A stretch of DNA of 59,143 bases. Source: HGM04593 sp045646965 (GTDB lineage Bacteria; Bacteroidota; Bacteroidia; Bacteroidales; Bacteroidaceae). Below, piece by piece: positions 34,978 to 42,890 of the stretch. How positions within the stretch are numbered: position 1 is the first letter of the stretch; the number at the start of each line of letters is the position of its first letter. Both the position numbers and the translations under genes were made by a program. The stretch is from assembly GCA_045646965.1 (NCBI GenBank), contig JAZRLR010000019.1, positions 1-59,143 on the forward strand. Direction: 5' to 3'. The notes beneath the pieces were generated by a model that searched no databases, had not been told where the DNA came from, and was given only the letters and a program-made list of their open reading frames with translations.

Positions 34978-35052
34978 TGGACGTTGACGGATTCGAACCG
35001 CCGACCCTCTGCTTGTAAGGCAGATGCTCTAAACCAGCTGAGCTAAACGTCC
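34978..35052 (-). tRNA. tRNA-Val (anticodon TAC), copy 1
   Basis: Same 75-base sequence as the copy at 34886-34960, including the discriminator base. It is the promoter-proximal copy; the predicted start point is about 20 bases upstream. Confidence 0.97.
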
Positions 35053-35079
35053 AATAAGGTACAACTCTCAATTGCGATG

Positions 35080-35111
35080 CAAAGGTAGCTCTTTTTATTT
35101 TCACTACCAAA
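35080..35111 (-). promoter_or_regulatory. Promoter of the tRNA-Val pair
   Basis: Minus strand TTTG (complement of 35108-35111), 20-base spacer, TACCTTTG (complement of 35080-35087), an exact -7 match. Confidence 0.8.
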
Positions 35112-35324
35112 TTTTTAATGCTATTTTTTCACAAAAAAATTCATTTAAGCAAATATTCCTCTTTTTTCAGCTGAAAACGAGAGCAGAAACGCACATATTC
35201 CGCACAGAATGCAACACGCAAGACAACGACACGCCTGGCCGTTCCATCACGACGCACGAGAGCAAAACACAGCACATCCAACCACTCTATCGCAAACCCC
35301 GAAAGCGCGCACACAAAAGGGCAC
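35112..35324. other. Intergenic stretch with no recognised gene
   Basis: Part of a 326-base gap between tRNA-Val and the OmpA gene. Apart from the tRNA promoter on its left and the OmpA terminator on its right, I see no coding frame with family likeness, no tRNA and no strong hairpin. It is A-rich on the plus strand. Confidence 0.6.
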
Positions 35325-35356
35325 AAAAAAAAGCGAGCAGACGACTGTCTGCTCGC
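35325..35356 (-). terminator. Terminator of the OmpA-family gene
   Basis: GCGAGCAGAC (35333-35342) pairs perfectly with GTCTGCTCGC (35347-35356) with a 4-base loop; on the minus strand it is followed by TTTTTTTTGTG. It lies 22 bases after the stop codon. Confidence 0.9.
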
Positions 35357-35378
35357 TCACGTTTTTTATATCGTTATA

Positions 35379-36518
35379 TTATTCTACGATTGAAACAATT
35401 ACACGACGGTTCAAACGTGCGGGTTTCTCTGCGTCTACGCCACCCTTGCCCTCAACGATGAGTTTCTCCTGGGGAACACCCATCTCGATGAGTTTGTCAG
35501 CAACTGCCTGCGCACGAGCTACAGAAAGCTTCTGGTTGTACTCTGCAGAACCTGTTGCGCTGTCAGCATAACCTGCTACAGAAAGTTTTGCGTTTGAGTT
35601 CTTAACAGCGTCAGCCAAAGACTGCAAGTTGATAATCTCCTTCTTTGAAGCAATCTTTGAAGAGTTGAATGCGAAGAATACAGACTGTGAAACAGTGATA
35701 ACCTTACCCTCTGCAATCTTCAAAGCCTCCTGTGCCTGAACGAGGCTTGCTTTAGCAGCAGCCAACTGGTTCTTCAAACCTGCGTTCTCTGCCTCTTTAG
35801 CCTGCAACTGTGCGTTCATCTCTGCGAGAGCAGCAGCGTTCATAGCAACGAGAGCGTCTACGTCAGCAGCCTGCTCCCAACCTGTCTTGTTGAACTTGTA
35901 AGCAACACCACCGAGTACGCTGAACATCATATCGTGACCAGACACGGCAAATTTCTCACCGAAACCGTTACGGAAAATAGTAGCAGCAACCTCAAGGTTG
36001 ATATCAAGGTGCTTGTTGATATTCCAAGTTGATGTCAAACCAGTGTTAAGAGTAATAGAACCGGCAATTTCATCTCTTGTAATCTCCTTCTTACCGGCCC
36101 AACCTCCTCCGAAGTAAGCACCTACAGTCCAAAGACGGTCAGCGTCGTAACCTGCGATGAGGTTTGTGAGGTTAAACATAGCATCGAAGTGGAAGTTCAT
36201 AAAGGTCTTGTGGGGATAAGCCTCAAAAGCCTGGATGTTAAGACCGTTGTAAGCTACTCTCCATCCGTAACCGGGAGTGTGCCATTTACCTGCGTAAATC
36301 TGGAGAGCGGGCGACATATGGTCGAAGAGGCTCTCGTCTGAATCAAATGCGGGGCTGAAGAGATTAACACCCACGTTACCACCGAGGAACCAGTTGCTAC
36401 CGAAAGAGTTTGTAACCACTCTGTCTTTCAAGGTAGGAATGGTCTCGCTTACGGTCTGCTGTGCAAAAGAGACCATAGCAATGCTAGCTACAGCCAGCGA
36501 AATCATAAATCTTTTCAT
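35379..36518 (-). CDS. OmpA-family outer membrane protein
   Basis: 379 residues. Signal peptide MKRFMISLAVASIAMVSFAQQT, cut probably after SFA. An N-terminal beta-barrel of about 220 residues, a coiled coil-like alanine/glutamine linker (AALAEMNAQLQAKEAENAGLKNQLAAAKASLVQAQEAL), and a C-terminal OmpA peptidoglycan-binding domain with VSQSVFFAFNSSKIASKKEI, LSVAGYADSATGSAEYNQKLSVARAQAV and LNRRVIVSI. It likely ties the outer membrane to murein. It has its own terminator and a leader of about 145 bases, in keeping with an abundant protein with mRNA-level control. Confidence 0.93.
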   Translation of the reverse strand: MKRFMISLAVASIAMVSFAQQTVSETIPTLKDRVVTNSFGSNWFLGGNVGVNLFSPAFDSDESLFDHMSPALQIYAGKWHTPGYGWRVAYNGLNIQAFEAYPHKTFMNFHFDAMFNLTNLIAGYDADRLWTVGAYFGGGWAGKKEITRDEIAGSITLNTGLTSTWNINKHLDINLEVAATIFRNGFGEKFAVSGHDMMFSVLGGVAYKFNKTGWEQAADVDALVAMNAAALAEMNAQLQAKEAENAGLKNQLAAAKASLVQAQEALKIAEGKVITVSQSVFFAFNSSKIASKKEIINLQSLADAVKNSNAKLSVAGYADSATGSAEYNQKLSVARAQAVADKLIEMGVPQEKLIVEGKGGVDAEKPARLNRRVIVSIVE

Positions 36519-36672
36519 ACTTAAACTAAAAATTTGTTTCTATAAATACCTTTATTTTCTATCTCATAAACACCCAATGTAATGAACGCCCACGCTGCCA
36601 AAATGTTTGCCGAAACGGCTGTTACATAGGCAAATACCGTGCAGAGCAACACACCGAGTAATTTTAACTTCA

Positions 36673-36680
36673 CAAAGTTA
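36673..36680 (-). promoter_or_regulatory. Predicted -7 box of the OmpA-family gene
   Basis: Complement reads TAACTTTG, an exact TAnnTTTG match 155 bases before the start codon. The -33 box is weak (ATG near 36698). If used, it leaves a long 5' leader (about 36519-36666) with no gene in it. Confidence 0.5.
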
Positions 36681-36764
36681 AGTAAATTTCATAAAATCAT
36701 ACACATAAGTGTCGGTGCAGAGCCTATATTTAACTATTTTTAACAGTTAAAACACAATATCTCG

Positions 36765-38615
36765 TTACTTTCTAAAATATTTGCTTAACTCGGCATCACT
36801 CACCACATACACAACGACACTTCCATCGGGGGCGCGGTGAGGGGTGGGAGTTGCAAACAGCTCACTTACCAGATTGCTCATTTCGTCCATCGAGAGCACC
36901 TGCCCTGCGACAACCGCCATCTGACGCGCCATAGCCAGTGCGATATTTGCGTGTACTTTGTCGGCCACGTCACCCGTCTGCTCCATTACAGAGTGAATTA
37001 TCTCGGAGAGGAGTATGGAGGGCTCAAGGCCGTCGAGCCCCGCAGGCACACCTTGTATAACATAAGTGCCACCGCCCAAAGACGAAATATCGAAACCCAG
37101 CGAAGAGACCTCCTCGGCGATATCGTCGAGCGTTGCAGCCTCGGCAAGGGAGAGCTCGAGACGCTCGGGGAAGAGAAGCCCCTGGGAAACACCCGTTCCA
37201 CACGACAACTGACGAAGATAACTCTCGTAGAGCACCGCTATGTGCGCTCTGCGCTGGTGTATAAACATCAGCCCGTCCTGCGAGGGCACAAGAATATACT
37301 GCCCTTTGTACTGTGCAACGGGGATAAGCTCCTCGTCAATCATAGGTTGCTCCGGCATATCGCCGCCGGTGAGGAAATCGTCGGCCTGCGCAGGCAGAAA
37401 CTCCTCTGTGGCAGGGAAACTATCACGTTCCACACCCTCGTACATCTTCTCCCAATAGGAAGGCTCGGTTTTTCTATAGTCGGGAGCATTCTTTTTAAAA
37501 GGGTTGAAGGTGGGGTCATACTTCACCGTGGGGGCAGACAAAGACGCTCTCTCGCTGTCGCTGAAAGCTCCCATTACAGGAATCTCGGGGAAGTCTTCGT
37601 TATCGAAGTCGAGAGCGGGAGCGGCATTGAAGCGGCCCAGCGACTCGCGCACCGCCGCTGCCATAATCTTCCACAAGCTCGGCTCGTCCTCAAATTTTAT
37701 TTCCGTTTTTGTGGGATGAATATTCACATCTATGCGCGAAGGCTCCACGTTGAGGCACAAGAAGAAAGGCACCTGTTCGCCTTGCGGTATGATATTTGTA
37801 TAGGCGTCCTGCACAGCTTTTGCGAAATAGGCGTGGCGCATATAGCGTCCGTTCACAAAGAAATACTGCTGCACGCCCTTCTTGCGTGCGCTCTCGGGGG
37901 AGCCCACAAAACCTTTTATCTTTATGAGTGTGCTGTCGAGCGACACCTCGAGCAGCTGCGTGTTAATTTTCTTTCCAAAGAGGTTCACAATGCGCTGTCT
38001 GAACGACGAGGCAGGCAACTGCGAGAGTTCTATGCCGTTGTGCGACAGCGAGAACTCCACATCGCAGTTTATAAGCGCCACACGCTCATACTCCGAGACT
38101 ATGTTATTCAGCTCTGTCTGATTGGATTTCAAGAATTTGCGACGGGCGGGTATGTTATAAAAGAGGTTCTTCACCTTGAAATTGCTGCCCACGGGAGCCG
38201 CAACGGCCTCCTGCGCCTCGAGACGCGAACCCGACATCACAATGCGCGTGCCAAGTTCATCGTCGGCACGGCGGGTGACAAGCTCCACCTCGGCCACGGC
38301 GGCGATAGAAGCCAAAGCCTCACCCCTGAAACCCATTGTATTCAATGAAAAAAGGTCGTCGGCTTTCTTTATTTTAGATGTGGCGTGACGCTCAAACGAC
38401 AAGCGGGCATCGGTTTCCGACATACCGACACCGTTATCGATGACCTGCACAAGAGTGCGGCCACCGTCGCTCACTATAACCTGTATTTTTGTAGCTCCGG
38501 CATCGATGGCATTCTCCATAAGCTCCTTGACAACCGACGAGGGGCGTTGCACCACCTCGCCTGCCGCAATCTGGTTGGCCACCGAGTCGGGCAGAAGATG
38601 TATAATATCCTGCAT
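36765..38615 (-). CDS. mutL: DNA mismatch repair protein MutL
   Basis: 616 residues. N-terminal GHKL ATPase: ELMENAIDAGATKIQV, VIDNGVGMS, TMGFRGEALASIAAV. A long linker precedes the C-terminal dimerisation domain. Where nuclease-type MutL proteins carry DQHAxxE, this one reads HQRRAHIAVLYE (H453-Q454-R455), and the C-terminal ACR and CPHGRP motifs read AMARQM and TPHRAPDG. The metal site of the latent endonuclease therefore looks lost. It is the last gene of the recQ run and follows the 98-residue membrane protein by 10 bases. Confidence 0.95.
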   Translation of the reverse strand: MQDIIHLLPDSVANQIAAGEVVQRPSSVVKELMENAIDAGATKIQVIVSDGGRTLVQVIDNGVGMSETDARLSFERHATSKIKKADDLFSLNTMGFRGEALASIAAVAEVELVTRRADDELGTRIVMSGSRLEAQEAVAAPVGSNFKVKNLFYNIPARRKFLKSNQTELNNIVSEYERVALINCDVEFSLSHNGIELSQLPASSFRQRIVNLFGKKINTQLLEVSLDSTLIKIKGFVGSPESARKKGVQQYFFVNGRYMRHAYFAKAVQDAYTNIIPQGEQVPFFLCLNVEPSRIDVNIHPTKTEIKFEDEPSLWKIMAAAVRESLGRFNAAPALDFDNEDFPEIPVMGAFSDSERASLSAPTVKYDPTFNPFKKNAPDYRKTEPSYWEKMYEGVERDSFPATEEFLPAQADDFLTGGDMPEQPMIDEELIPVAQYKGQYILVPSQDGLMFIHQRRAHIAVLYESYLRQLSCGTGVSQGLLFPERLELSLAEAATLDDIAEEVSSLGFDISSLGGGTYVIQGVPAGLDGLEPSILLSEIIHSVMEQTGDVADKVHANIALAMARQMAVVAGQVLSMDEMSNLVSELFATPTPHRAPDGSVVVYVVSDAELSKYFRK

Positions 38616-38625
38616 TATGTTTCAA

Positions 38626-38922
38626 TTAAAACGCCCAAGAGCCTGTCAAGAGATAATGTAACACAAAGACTGCAACCAAAAGAGCTATGATAATTGTCTG
38701 TGTCTTCATTGCGCTGCCGTTCTGCTTGCGACGCTTCAGATGCGTTGTGGAGTTCACAAAAGCACCTTTTATGCGCTGCTCATACGACAGTTCCTCGGGC
38801 GGTAACATTCCAAGGTCGCGCTTGGCATTGTCTACAATTTTATTCAATTTCTCACGACGCTCGTCCACATAAATATATTTATGCTCAAAGGCGCGGGGTG
38901 ATTTCATTTTAAAAAAAGCCAT
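38626..38922 (-). CDS. Small conserved membrane protein between ostA-like gene and mutL
   Basis: 98 residues: a charged, cytoplasmic N-terminal 70 (YVDERREKLNKIVDNAKRDLGMLPPEELSYEQRIKGAF) and a single C-terminal membrane helix (TIIIALLVAVFVLHYLLTGSW). No named domain is recognised. It is tightly packed, 4 bases after the ostA-like gene and 10 before mutL, and the reading frame has the codon use of its neighbours, so it is a real gene. A tail-anchored topology is inferred. Confidence 0.75.
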   Translation of the reverse strand: MAFFKMKSPRAFEHKYIYVDERREKLNKIVDNAKRDLGMLPPEELSYEQRIKGAFVNSTTHLKRRKQNGSAMKTQTIIIALLVAVFVLHYLLTGSWAF

Positions 38923-38926
38923 AGCA

Positions 38927-40567
38927 CTATTTGTTTTTATTGAATCGGTCGAGAGAGGGCAACGGGATATTCTCGCGTCTGATAACCTTGAGCATCATCT
39001 CCTTGGCTTTTCCTCTCCAATTGAAAATATCCTCTTTGTCGCGCGGACGCACATAGTCGAACCACCCGAAATTTTCGAGATACTTTTTGTCAGCGGGAGC
39101 CTTGCTCAACGGGTAGAAGACACCCTGCGACTCATTGGGAACCACAATTCTGTCCATCTGCCCGTCTTTCATATAGGCCGAGATTCTGCCTGCAAGCGTG
39201 GTGTTCATACCCACAATGAGGCTGTCCTCGTCTATCGGGAAATAGATTACGTTTGCACCGCCTATGACGTGCATCTCGTTGAGACGCCCCTCCTTAAAGT
39301 AGAATTTCATCTCCCTGCCGTTTATCTGGTTGTAGTTCACAGAGTCCATTTTCTCGGCATAGAGAGTTTGGTTTATCACGTGCACCCAATTTATTGAAGA
39401 GCTGTCCATATACATTTTAATCTCCTCGCCAAGCAGCTGTATGCCTCCGTTCCACAAGATAGGATCTTTGTACATTGTCATACAGGTGTCGCGCGAGTCG
39501 AGCACCATTGAGTCACACGAAGCCTGCATACTGTGACTGAATACTCTCACGCCGCGACAGGCTCTCACCTTGCGATAGAGCGAGTCGGTGTCGAGATTAT
39601 AGGAGAGTGCCCATATAGTGTCGGCGTGCAGATAGAGCGTATCCTTCTGCGAGTAATCTACAACCAAAGCACGGTCGGTGACATAGGCCGAGTCGGTGAG
39701 GTCGTTCAAATAGCCGTGGTCGCCCAGAAGCATATTCTTGTTTTCGGTGTCGGTATATACCATATCGCCGAAAATCTCGCTCACACCCGCAGCCGCATCA
39801 TAGAAGATTGAGTCGGCAGTGATGTTACGCCCCTCGTTGTGCAGCACCGAGCGCTTGAGCAGTGTCGCCTGCCTGCTCACGGTGTTGTAGTGACCGAGCT
39901 CCGAGTATATGCGATATTCCTTGCCGCCATACATATTTGTGGGGCCCACGATTCTCGCAATCTTGGAGGCAGTGTTATATTGCAGCGTGTCCGACTCCAT
40001 AGAGAACTGCTCATTGTGCAAATTCACATTGTCGTTGAAGACCGCCTGCTTGCTGTCTACGTTATACTCGCCCCACAGCGACTCAAGAGTGTTGTCACCG
40101 TCATAGAGGGCACCGCCGTTGAAATAGTATCCAAGGCTGCGGTTACGATCGAAATCGAGGCTGTCGGTCTCGAGCATAGAGTTCTTGTCTATGAGACGCA
40201 CGTTATTTCGCACACGGGCAAGATTTGTGTCGCCGTTGTATTCGAGATAGTCGCCGTGAAGCGAGAGAGTGTCGCCCTGCTCCATCTTCACATTGCCGAA
40301 GGCTTGCACCGAGTTCTTCTTTGAGAAGAAATAGGCGCTGTCGCAGTACATATACATACTGTCGCGACGGAAAGAGACATTACCCACAAGGATAAAAGCA
40401 TCGGGCACACGCACCTTATCGAACTTTGTGGTGTCGGCGTGGAGCATATACACATAGCTGGTGCTCTTTGCTTCGAGAGAATCTGCCGCGGGAGCGACCT
40501 GTTGCGTCTGTGCCGACACCGAGAGTGCCGCCACAAGTGACAAAAGGAGTATCTTTATTCTCTTCAT
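38927..40567 (-). CDS. OstA/LptA-like periplasmic protein
   Basis: 546 residues from MKRIKILLLSLVAALSVSAQT; a signal peptide ends near SVSA. The body is a long array of beta-strand-like repeats of the OstA N-terminal (LptA/LptD jellyroll) type, e.g. SMYMYCDSAYFFSKKNSVQAFGNVKMEQGDTLSLHGDYLEY. LptA proteins bridge lipopolysaccharide across the periplasm; at 546 residues this is much longer than E. coli LptA and has no LptD barrel. I infer a bridge-type role. It starts 11 bases after the surA-like gene, so export factors and parvulins are made together. Confidence 0.88.
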   Translation of the reverse strand: MKRIKILLLSLVAALSVSAQTQQVAPAADSLEAKSTSYVYMLHADTTKFDKVRVPDAFILVGNVSFRRDSMYMYCDSAYFFSKKNSVQAFGNVKMEQGDTLSLHGDYLEYNGDTNLARVRNNVRLIDKNSMLETDSLDFDRNRSLGYYFNGGALYDGDNTLESLWGEYNVDSKQAVFNDNVNLHNEQFSMESDTLQYNTASKIARIVGPTNMYGGKEYRIYSELGHYNTVSRQATLLKRSVLHNEGRNITADSIFYDAAAGVSEIFGDMVYTDTENKNMLLGDHGYLNDLTDSAYVTDRALVVDYSQKDTLYLHADTIWALSYNLDTDSLYRKVRACRGVRVFSHSMQASCDSMVLDSRDTCMTMYKDPILWNGGIQLLGEEIKMYMDSSSINWVHVINQTLYAEKMDSVNYNQINGREMKFYFKEGRLNEMHVIGGANVIYFPIDEDSLIVGMNTTLAGRISAYMKDGQMDRIVVPNESQGVFYPLSKAPADKKYLENFGWFDYVRPRDKEDIFNWRGKAKEMMLKVIRRENIPLPSLDRFNKNK

Positions 40568-40578
40568 AGTGCCAAGTA

Positions 40579-41952
40579 TCACTTTTTATCCTCGTAGAAA
40601 ACCCATCCGGGGTATTTGAAATCGTTTCTCTTTACATCGCCATTCACACGCACATAGGTCGTTTTCTGCTTTTCGCGTATCCACTCCTCGGTGCGTATCT
40701 CGCTCTGGCGGTCGGTGTATAGCCCTTTGAGCACCTCGTAGTCATCTTTTATAGAGGCTTTGTGTGCTTTTATTCTCGATTTCAGTTTCACAACCGCGCA
40801 AATTATTTTTCCGTTGTCGAGACGCATTGTAAAGGGCGACGACACCTCACCCACGGCAAGGCCGTCCACGGCGCGAGCCACATCCACGGGCAGTTCCTGC
40901 AAACGGAAGCGCGACGCACCCGTCTCCTTATTATACATTATACCGTAGTTGTTATATGTATCCTTGTCGTATGAGTACATAAGCACCGCATTCTCAAAGG
41001 TGAGGGAATCCTTGCGCAGATTATCGGTTATGGTATCGAGCGAGAGAAGCATCTTCTTTATATTGTCCGACGAAACGCGGGGCTTGCGCAGAATGTGACG
41101 CACCTTTATGTGGTCACCGCGCTTCTCCACAAGCTGTATAATGTGAAAGCCATACTCTGTCTCCACAATCTTTGAAACCTTTGCAGGGTCGGTGAGGTTA
41201 AACGCCACGTTGGCAAACTCGGGCGCCAGCTGACCGCGTGCCATAAAGTCGAGCTCTCCACCGCGTCGTGCAGAGCCGGGGTCCTCGGAATAGAGCAAAG
41301 CGAGGGTTGAGAAACTTGTCTCGCCCGTTGTAACGCGCTCGGTGTAGTCGCGCAACTCGCTCTTTACACGCTCGAGCTCGTCTACATCCACAGAGGGCTC
41401 CATTGTGATAATCTGCACCTCCACCTGCTCCTGCACAAAGGGGATGCTGTCGTCGGGCAGCGACTCGTAGTAACGACGCACAAGATTGGGCGATACCTTT
41501 ATCTCGCCCACAATTTTATTGCGCATCATTGCCATAGTCTGGTAGTTGAGCATATTCTCGTAGAGCATCTCGCGTATCTTGCTCACAGGCATCTTCTGAT
41601 ACTCCTCGAGCTTCTCTTTGGAGCCGGCACGCTGAATCTCGGCGTCGATACGCGCATCGAGCTGACGAAGAATTCCCGCCTCGTTCACCTCTACACTGTC
41701 AAGCGCCGCCTGGTGCAGAAACAGTTGCTGAACGGCAAGGTCCTCGCCCACCACGGTGTAGGGGTCGCCATAGAATTTCTGCCCGTTCATTATCCAATAC
41801 TTCATAGTATTCTCTATGTCGGAACGCAGTATAGCCTTGTCGCCCACCACCCACTCGACCTTGTCAATGACATTGTCCTGCGCGGTGGCACCTGCGGCAA
41901 AAAACATAAGCGCCGTACACAAAATATTTCGGATATATCTGTTAATAGCCAT
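40579..41952 (-). CDS. surA: Periplasmic peptidylprolyl isomerase, SurA-like
   Basis: 457 residues with a signal peptide (ILCTALMFFAAGATAQ). The N-terminal SurA_N chaperone part (DKVEWVVGDKAILRSDIENTMKYW) is followed by two parvulin domains: a first with EQVEVQIITMEPS...SEDPGSARRGGELDFMARGQLAPEF, a second near HIKVRHILRKPRVSSDNIKK. SurA escorts outer membrane proteins through the periplasm. It is the third parvulin-type gene in a row in this operon. Gene symbol by similarity. Confidence 0.9.
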   Translation of the reverse strand: MAINRYIRNILCTALMFFAAGATAQDNVIDKVEWVVGDKAILRSDIENTMKYWIMNGQKFYGDPYTVVGEDLAVQQLFLHQAALDSVEVNEAGILRQLDARIDAEIQRAGSKEKLEEYQKMPVSKIREMLYENMLNYQTMAMMRNKIVGEIKVSPNLVRRYYESLPDDSIPFVQEQVEVQIITMEPSVDVDELERVKSELRDYTERVTTGETSFSTLALLYSEDPGSARRGGELDFMARGQLAPEFANVAFNLTDPAKVSKIVETEYGFHIIQLVEKRGDHIKVRHILRKPRVSSDNIKKMLLSLDTITDNLRKDSLTFENAVLMYSYDKDTYNNYGIMYNKETGASRFRLQELPVDVARAVDGLAVGEVSSPFTMRLDNGKIICAVVKLKSRIKAHKASIKDDYEVLKGLYTDRQSEIRTEEWIREKQKTTYVRVNGDVKRNDFKYPGWVFYEDKK

Positions 41953-41997
41953 ATTTCTTATTTATGCAAAAAGGGCGACAAGGCTGTCGCCACTCTG

Positions 41998-42864
41998 TTA
42001 TTTATAAAATTCTATCGTTCCTTTCTTGAGTGCCTCGTCGTATATGCCGCGTTTCTTCTCTTTTATGAATTCGGCCTTTAGAGTGTTCACCAGGAGTTCC
42101 CTGATTTCCCCCTCGACAAGCTCAACGGGCTTCACGGCCCCCGCCTCCACTACGGAATCGACCGACAGGAAATATACAAATTCTTTATCCTTGAATTCTA
42201 TATCCCTGCTGCGCTTGAGACGCGACACCATTTCGTTCTCGCCCAAAGGTGTCTGCACCGCAATCTCGGAGAGGCGTCTCCACGACTCGGCGAAGTATTC
42301 ATAGGAGACTTCGTTGGCAAAGGCATATTTCTCGAGTTTCTCGAGATTGTCCTCGTCGCGTTCCTTGCACCAGTTACGCAGTTGGTTGAGCTTGGGTGTC
42401 TTTGCAGGCACCTTCAGGAAAAGGCCCTTTGCCAAAGGCTCATCGAGCTCAAACATCGCGCCGTTGTCGTTATAGAAAGCAAGCACGCTTTCGTCGGAGA
42501 TATCGCGTTTGAGTTGCTGCTCCACAAGCCCCTCCTGATATATATTCAGTATGAGACTGCGTTTGTAGCCCTCGACAAGTTTCTCTATGTCGGCCGTCGC
42601 AGGCACATTGCGCAGCGCCGTGTTATAGAAGAGAGCCTCCTCTATCCAGCGATTTATGTAGTTGTTTACATAGGTGGCACTGTCGGTCGCCACGGGAGGG
42701 TTAGAGTTATAGAAACGCTGCACATCCTCTTTATACAGGAACTGCTTGCCGACCCCCACAAGGGGTGTCTTGCCTTTGTGCAAAATCTCCTCCTCGCACG
42801 ATGCAAAAAAGAGGACGCCTGCCGCTACTGCGACCGCCATATATATTTTCCTTACCAGATTCAT
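41998..42864 (-). CDS. Parvulin-like/SurA_N-like lipoprotein
   Basis: 288 residues from MNLVRKIYMAVAVAAGVLFFASC; the lipobox FASC puts the lipid on C23. The body resembles a SurA_N-type helical chaperone (YVNNYINRWIEEALFYNTALRNVP...IEKLVEGYKRSLILNIYQEGLVEQQLKRDISDESVLAFYNDNG), with no clear parvulin active-site motif. A longer start upstream begins at an unlikely position. Lipidation would hold this chaperone at a membrane. It lies between two parvulin genes, with gaps of 26 and 45 bases. Confidence 0.82.
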   Translation of the reverse strand: MNLVRKIYMAVAVAAGVLFFASCEEEILHKGKTPLVGVGKQFLYKEDVQRFYNSNPPVATDSATYVNNYINRWIEEALFYNTALRNVPATADIEKLVEGYKRSLILNIYQEGLVEQQLKRDISDESVLAFYNDNGAMFELDEPLAKGLFLKVPAKTPKLNQLRNWCKERDEDNLEKLEKYAFANEVSYEYFAESWRRLSEIAVQTPLGENEMVSRLKRSRDIEFKDKEFVYFLSVDSVVEAGAVKPVELVEGEIRELLVNTLKAEFIKEKKRGIYDEALKKGTIEFYK

Positions 42865-42890
42865 CGTGCAAATATAAACAATTAACCTTG

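Noticed and set aside
34886..35052. Tandem repeat at tRNA-Val as a possible mobile-element attachment pair
   Set aside because: Both copies are complete functional tRNAs with promoter and terminator and only 17 bases between; there is no integrase gene next to them.
36733..36752. Hairpin TTTAACT/AGTTAAA after mutL as terminator
   Set aside because: Only 7 A/T-rich pairs and no clear U-tract; not strong enough to annotate.
36837..38348. 503-codon open frame on the plus strand, antisense to mutL
   Set aside because: Long antisense frames like this also occur opposite guaB, recQ, rlmL and clpX. They follow from codon bias and show no family likeness.
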